22,938 nt of DNA from CAZBZG01 sp964496245. Lineage in GTDB: Bacteria > Planctomycetota > SZUA-567. The notes below the pieces were generated by a model, which saw nothing but the letters and a program-made list of their open reading frames with translations, was not told the DNA's origin and searched no databases. The stretch is from the NCBI GenBank assembly GCA_964496245.1, contig CAZBZG010000036.1, positions 1 through 22,938 on the forward strand, given 5' to 3'. How positions within the stretch are numbered: position 1 is the first letter of the stretch; every line of letters begins with the position of its first letter. Below, in pieces: positions 19,654 to 22,938 of the stretch. Made by a program: the position numbers and the translations under genes.

Positions 19654-21573
19654 ATGCGTATGCAGGTCATCGGTCTTTCGAATGGACAGGAGCTCGCGGT
19701 CCGCGAATGGCGCCCGGCGGACGAAGCCGCGGGCGCGGTGCTCTGCCTGCACGGCGTGGAGAGTCACGCCGCGTGGTTCGCGGAGACGGCCGAGGCTTTG
19801 AACCGCCGGAACCTGGCCGTGGTCGCCTTCGACCGCCCCGGCTGGGGCCGGAGCGAGGGCGTACGCGGGCACCTGGCTTCGTACGCGGACGCGCTCGGGC
19901 AGGTGGCCGAGGTCGCCACGACCCTGCGCGAGCGGTTTCCCGCCGTGCACCTGGCCGGCCTCTCCTGGGGCGGCCTGCTCGCCGCGTACGCCGGGCTGCG
20001 GCGGGGATTCCTCTTCGACTCGATCACCCTGATCGCACCCGGCATCTGCGCGCGTACGCGCCCGTCGGTCTGGCAGAGCATGGCGGTGGCTGCGCGCCTC
20101 GCGGCCGGCCAGCCAACTGCCCGCATCCGGCTTCCCATCCGCGCGCGGCAGTTCACGCGCCGCGCAGATCGGCTGGACTACATCCGGCAGGACCCGCTGC
20201 GCGTACAGGCCGTGAGCGCGCGGTTCTGCCTGGAGACGGTGAAGATGCGCCGGTTCGTGGCCGACACCATGGACCGGCGGCAGCTTCCGCCCGCCCGCGC
20301 GCTCCTCGCAGCGGACGATACGATCGTGGACAACGCGCGGACTCGCGCGCTCCTCGCGCGCGGCAACGTGTCCACGCGTACCTATGCGGGCCGGGTGCAC
20401 TCGCTCGTGTTCGAAGATCCGGAGCGCGTGGCCGAAGACATCGTTGAGGTCGCCTATCGCGGGCGCCGCCCGGCCCGGCCGCGACGCGTGGCGGTCATGG
20501 GCGCGGGCGCGGTGGGCAGCCTGGTGGGGGGCTTGCTGGCGCTCGGCGGCCACCAGGTGACGCTGGTCGCCCGGCAGGCGCACGCGGACGCGGTCGCCCG
20601 CCAGGGGCTGAAGCTGCATCTCGGCGGCGGCGCGCGCGCGATCCACGAACGTCTCACGGCTGTGACCGCGCCGGCTGACGTGGGCGACCCGCCCGATCTT
20701 GTGCTGCTCACGGTCAAGTCGTTCGTGCTCGAGCAGGCGCTCGCGGACATGCGCCCGCTCGTGGGGCCCGGGACGTCGATCCTCTGTCTCATGAACGGCG
20801 TGCGGTCCGAGTCCGCGATCGCGCAGGCTTTCCCGGACAACCCGATCCTGGCCGGCGCCATCTGCGCGTATGTCCAGCGGCCCGCGCCGGGCCGGGTGGT
20901 CTGGGCGGACGACCGCGGCGGACTCGCGGGGGGGCTCTTCCAGGGGCGGGACACGGCCGCCCGCGCTCTGTGGGAGGCCGTGCTCGCGGGCACGGGCATG
21001 GACGCGCGCTACGTGGCGCCGGCTGCGCCGGGCGAGCCCCCGGCCTGGAAGCGGGTCAAGTGGTCCAAGCTCATGCTGAACGTAGCCTTCAATGCATTGA
21101 GCGCAGTGACCGGATTGTCCACGCCCCAGATCCTGTCGCACGCTGAGTACGGTCCGCTGGCCGCGCGCGCGCTCCAGGAAGGCTTCGCTGTCATGCGCCG
21201 CATGCGGATCGCGCCCGTCAATCTCCCCGGCTACCCCGTGCGCCAGCTCGCCGGCCTCGCGCGAATGCCGGCTGGCGTGGTCTGCCGCGTGCTCGCCCGC
21301 AAGACCGCCGGCCAGGCGAGCGGCGCGAGCTCCACCGCCCAGGATCTGGCCCGCGGCCGCGGGTCCACCGAGATCGATGAGATCAACGGCGCAATCTGCC
21401 GCGCAGGCTGCGACCTGGGGCTGGCCACGCCCGCCAACGACCGGCTCTGCGCGCTGGTGAAGGACGCGGCTTGTGGCGCAGACACGGCAGCCTGTGCGCA
21501 TGACGCCGCGCCTTCGACCCAGACGAGCGTGTCTGGGCACCATCCCTCTCACGAGCGGCGCTTGCAACCATGA
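19654..21573 (+). CDS. Alpha/beta hydrolase fused to a ketopantoate reductase-like domain
   Basis: This single continuous frame gives 639 aa. Residues 1-265 are an alpha/beta hydrolase of the monoacylglycerol-lipase type: oxyanion motif LCLHGVESH, nucleophile S104 in GLSWGG, acid D221 or D222 in LLAADDTIVDN, and catalytic H249 in AGRVHSLVFE. A short Arg/Pro linker leads to residues 277-600, a PanE/ApbA-type oxidoreductase: VAVMGAGAVGSLVGG (NADP-binding GxGxxG), LLTVKSF, MNGV, K472 in KWSKLMLNVAFNALS, and STEIDEINGAI near the end. PanE reduces ketopantoate to pantoate for CoA. Both catalytic sets look intact. TTG 19636 (with AAGG) and ATG 19660 are alternative starts. The gene ends in an ATGA overlap with the enolase-superfamily gene. 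I do not know a described protein with this exact order. Confidence 0.88.
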   Translation: MRMQVIGLSNGQELAVREWRPADEAAGAVLCLHGVESHAAWFAETAEALNRRNLAVVAFDRPGWGRSEGVRGHLASYADALGQVAEVATTLRERFPAVHLAGLSWGGLLAAYAGLRRGFLFDSITLIAPGICARTRPSVWQSMAVAARLAAGQPTARIRLPIRARQFTRRADRLDYIRQDPLRVQAVSARFCLETVKMRRFVADTMDRRQLPPARALLAADDTIVDNARTRALLARGNVSTRTYAGRVHSLVFEDPERVAEDIVEVAYRGRRPARPRRVAVMGAGAVGSLVGGLLALGGHQVTLVARQAHADAVARQGLKLHLGGGARAIHERLTAVTAPADVGDPPDLVLLTVKSFVLEQALADMRPLVGPGTSILCLMNGVRSESAIAQAFPDNPILAGAICAYVQRPAPGRVVWADDRGGLAGGLFQGRDTAARALWEAVLAGTGMDARYVAPAAPGEPPAWKRVKWSKLMLNVAFNALSAVTGLSTPQILSHAEYGPLAARALQEGFAVMRRMRIAPVNLPGYPVRQLAGLARMPAGVVCRVLARKTAGQASGASSTAQDLARGRGSTEIDEINGAICRAGCDLGLATPANDRLCALVKDAACGADTAACAHDAAPSTQTSVSGHHPSHERRLQP

Positions 21574-22757
21574 CCATCCGCTTCACCCAGCTCGAATTGC
21601 GTCGCGTGCGCCTGCCGTTCCGGGTGGCCTTCTGCCACGCGCAGGCCGAACGGCGCGAGGCCGAAGCCATCGTACTCGCGCTCGCCACCGACCGGGGCGC
21701 GGTCGGCTACGGCCAGTGCCTGCCGCGGACCTACCTCACGGGCGAGGACATGGACGAGGCCTGGGATGCGATCGCCAGCCACTGGTGGCCGCGGCTCAAG
21801 CGGCTCGCAATCGAGGAGGGCGCGGACGTCCGGCCCGCACTTTCCGTCTTGCGACCGCTCTACGAAGAGGCCGACGCCTCGGGACGGCTCGCCGGCTACG
21901 CGGCCGTGGACGTGGCGGCCGTGGACGCCTGCGCGCGCGCCGGGGGCGTACCGGGCGACCGCCTCTTCGGGCAGACGCCGCGCGCCGAACCGCTCACCGC
22001 AGCGCTGGGCGAAGCGTCCGTGGGCCGCACCGCGTGGCTGGCGCGCGTGCTGCGCTGGCTCGGTTTCCATCAGTTCAAGCTGAAGACCGGCGGCGCATGC
22101 GATCTCGAGCGTCTGGCTGCGGTGCGCCGCGCCGTCGGACCGGCGAGCGATCTGCGGGTGGACGCCAATGGCGCGTGGACCGAAGACGTCTGCGCGGACC
22201 TGGCCGACCGCCTGCGCGCGTGCGGGGTGAGTTCGATCGAGCAGCCCGTCGGGCTGGCGGGCGGCCGCAGCGCCATCCCCGCATCCGAACGTGCGCACGT
22301 AGCCGGCGCGCTGCTGCGCGTCCAGAAGGCCACGGGCCTGCCCGTCATGGCCGACGAATCGCTCTGTTCGCGCGCGGACGCGCGCATGCTCCTGGGCGAC
22401 CGCGTCGAGGACCGCGTGCTTCTGTGGAACGTGCGCCTGGCCAAGGTGGGCGGCTTCTCCGGCGCGCGCGAACTCATCCAACTGGCCGACGCCCACGGCG
22501 TGGGCGTGCAGCTCGGCGTGCTCGTGGGCGAGACCTCGATCCTGGCGGCTGCCCATCGCGCGCTCTTCGGGCTGACCGAATGCACGCACGTGGAGTACGG
22601 CTTCCCGCGCTTTCTCCTCAAGCCCGATCCGTTTGCCGGCGACCCGGGCGGCTGGTGCGGCCGCGGCCGGCCGCTCGCGGGGCGCACAGGGCTGGGTGTA
22701 CGGCCCCGCAAGCGCGCGCTCGAACGCCTGACCCTGCAGCGGGAGGTGCTCGCATGA
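21570..22757 (+). CDS. Enolase-superfamily enzyme (MLE/dipeptide epimerase-like)
   Basis: This is a 395-aa protein of the muconate lactonizing enzyme subgroup. The N-terminal capping domain opens with LELRRVRLPFRVAF and EAIVLALATDRGAVGYGQCLP. The barrel shows the KxK catalytic base pair K170 and K172 (FKLKTG), metal ligands D198 (LRVDANGAW), E224 (IEQPV) and D262 or E263 (MADES), and the opposite-face lysine K292 (NVRLAKVGG). All catalytic positions are present. The subgroup contains dipeptide epimerases, o-succinylbenzoate synthases, muconate cycloisomerases and N-acylamino-acid racemases, which the sequence alone does not separate. The C-terminus is rich in Arg. It is translationally coupled to the fusion gene by ATGA, and overlaps the next ATG in the same way (ATGA at 22754). 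A shared pathway with the fusion protein is likely. Confidence 0.9.
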   Translation: MTIRFTQLELRRVRLPFRVAFCHAQAERREAEAIVLALATDRGAVGYGQCLPRTYLTGEDMDEAWDAIASHWWPRLKRLAIEEGADVRPALSVLRPLYEEADASGRLAGYAAVDVAAVDACARAGGVPGDRLFGQTPRAEPLTAALGEASVGRTAWLARVLRWLGFHQFKLKTGGACDLERLAAVRRAVGPASDLRVDANGAWTEDVCADLADRLRACGVSSIEQPVGLAGGRSAIPASERAHVAGALLRVQKATGLPVMADESLCSRADARMLLGDRVEDRVLLWNVRLAKVGGFSGARELIQLADAHGVGVQLGVLVGETSILAAAHRALFGLTECTHVEYGFPRFLLKPDPFAGDPGGWCGRGRPLAGRTGLGVRPRKRALERLTLQREVLA

Positions 22758-22938
22758 GAGCGCCCTTTCCGCGCGTGCCCCTGGCGGATGAATTGGCGGT
22801 CGCGCTTGCCCGCGGCGAGGTCTGCCTCCAGGGAGTATGGGGCGCATCGCTCGGAAAGGTTCTGGCCGACCTGCGCAAGCCCCTGGGCCGTCCGCTGCTG
22901 GCCGTGGTGCCCGATCCCGAGGCAGCCGCCGATCTTGC
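22754..22938 (+). CDS. mfd: N-terminus of a protein resembling transcription-repair coupling factor Mfd (3' end outside window)
   Basis: An ATG at 22754 overlaps the stop codon of the preceding gene (ATGA), and the frame stays open to the window edge (61 full codons). The sequence contains VCLQGVWGASLGKVLADL and GRPLLAVVPDPEAAADL. This matches the beginning of Mfd, where a UvrB-like domain opens with a 'GxxGSaxA' turn followed by a strand and a Pro-Asp/Glu-Ala helix. Mfd displaces RNA polymerase stalled at DNA lesions and recruits UvrA. The C-terminal part that would settle it (the D5-D6 helicase motifs) is outside. UvrB-like or other SF2 proteins are alternatives; the call rests on a short stretch. 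Confidence 0.5.
   Translation, partial: MRAPFPRVPLADELAVALARGEVCLQGVWGASLGKVLADLRKPLGRPLLAVVPDPEAAADL

Noticed and set aside
1..22938. A novel defence or mobile system
   Set aside because: I looked for nuclease/helicase sets, reverse transcriptases, toxin pairs, transposases, integrases, direct-repeat arrays and attachment sites, and saw none. The CPBP protease is the only gene sometimes linked with phage abortive infection, and its neighbours give no support for that role.

Overview
The window is GC-rich bacterial chromosome with normal gene density, strong GC third-position bias and long non-coding shadow frames. I see no rRNA, tRNA, CRISPR array, insertion sequence or phage gene. Signal peptides, one lipoprotein, a TPR/peptidase-MA giant, a CPBP protease and a PAS-kinase-receiver hybrid suggest a diderm environmental bacterium. 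A planctomycete/verrucomicrobium-like or related lineage is a guess only; there is no phylogenetic marker I can place by eye. Promoters look sigma70-like (TTGAC-type -35, 16-18 bp spacer, TA-rich -10) and Shine-Dalgarno sites are mostly clear, so several starts could be corrected to shorter, better supported ones.

Layout: (1) 1-2018, + strand: the end of a SpoIIE/PP2C-type response phosphatase, then a GT4 glycosyltransferase. (2) 2073-4001, +: a complete leucine-biosynthesis control region (promoter, 27-codon Leu-rich leader peptide, competing antiterminator, intrinsic terminator) in front of leuA. (3) 4038-8310, -: alanine racemase, downstream of a 985-aa secreted TPR protein with an HEXXH metallopeptidase domain. 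(4) 8433-9660, +: a secreted alpha/beta-hydrolase-like protein whose nucleophile position is Tyr instead of Ser. (5) 9706-13595, -: PAS/histidine kinase/receiver hybrid, CPBP membrane protease, and a divergent thymidylate synthase-family enzyme. (6) 13787-17730, +: a secreted alpha/alpha-toroid-like protein, a small SAM methyltransferase and a lipoprotein, each with its own promoter. (7) 17775-19458, -: a metallo-beta-lactamase-fold protein and a Fe-S family 4 uracil-DNA glycosylase, probably an operon. (8) 19590-22938, +: a tightly coupled operon (ATGA overlaps) of an alpha/beta hydrolase-ketopantoate reductase fusion, an enolase-superfamily (muconate lactonizing/dipeptide epimerase-like) enzyme, and the beginning of what looks like the repair coupling factor Mfd.

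The best-supported unusual element is the leuA attenuator: ribosome stalling on a cluster of Leu codons would leave free the strand that breaks the terminator, while a ribosome at the leader stop codon would cover it. The second is the single-frame hydrolase-PanE fusion. Several enzymes have visible active-site substitutions (alpha/beta hydrolase Ser to Tyr, MBL-fold His to Ala, GT4 EX7E to QX7E), which are listed separately.
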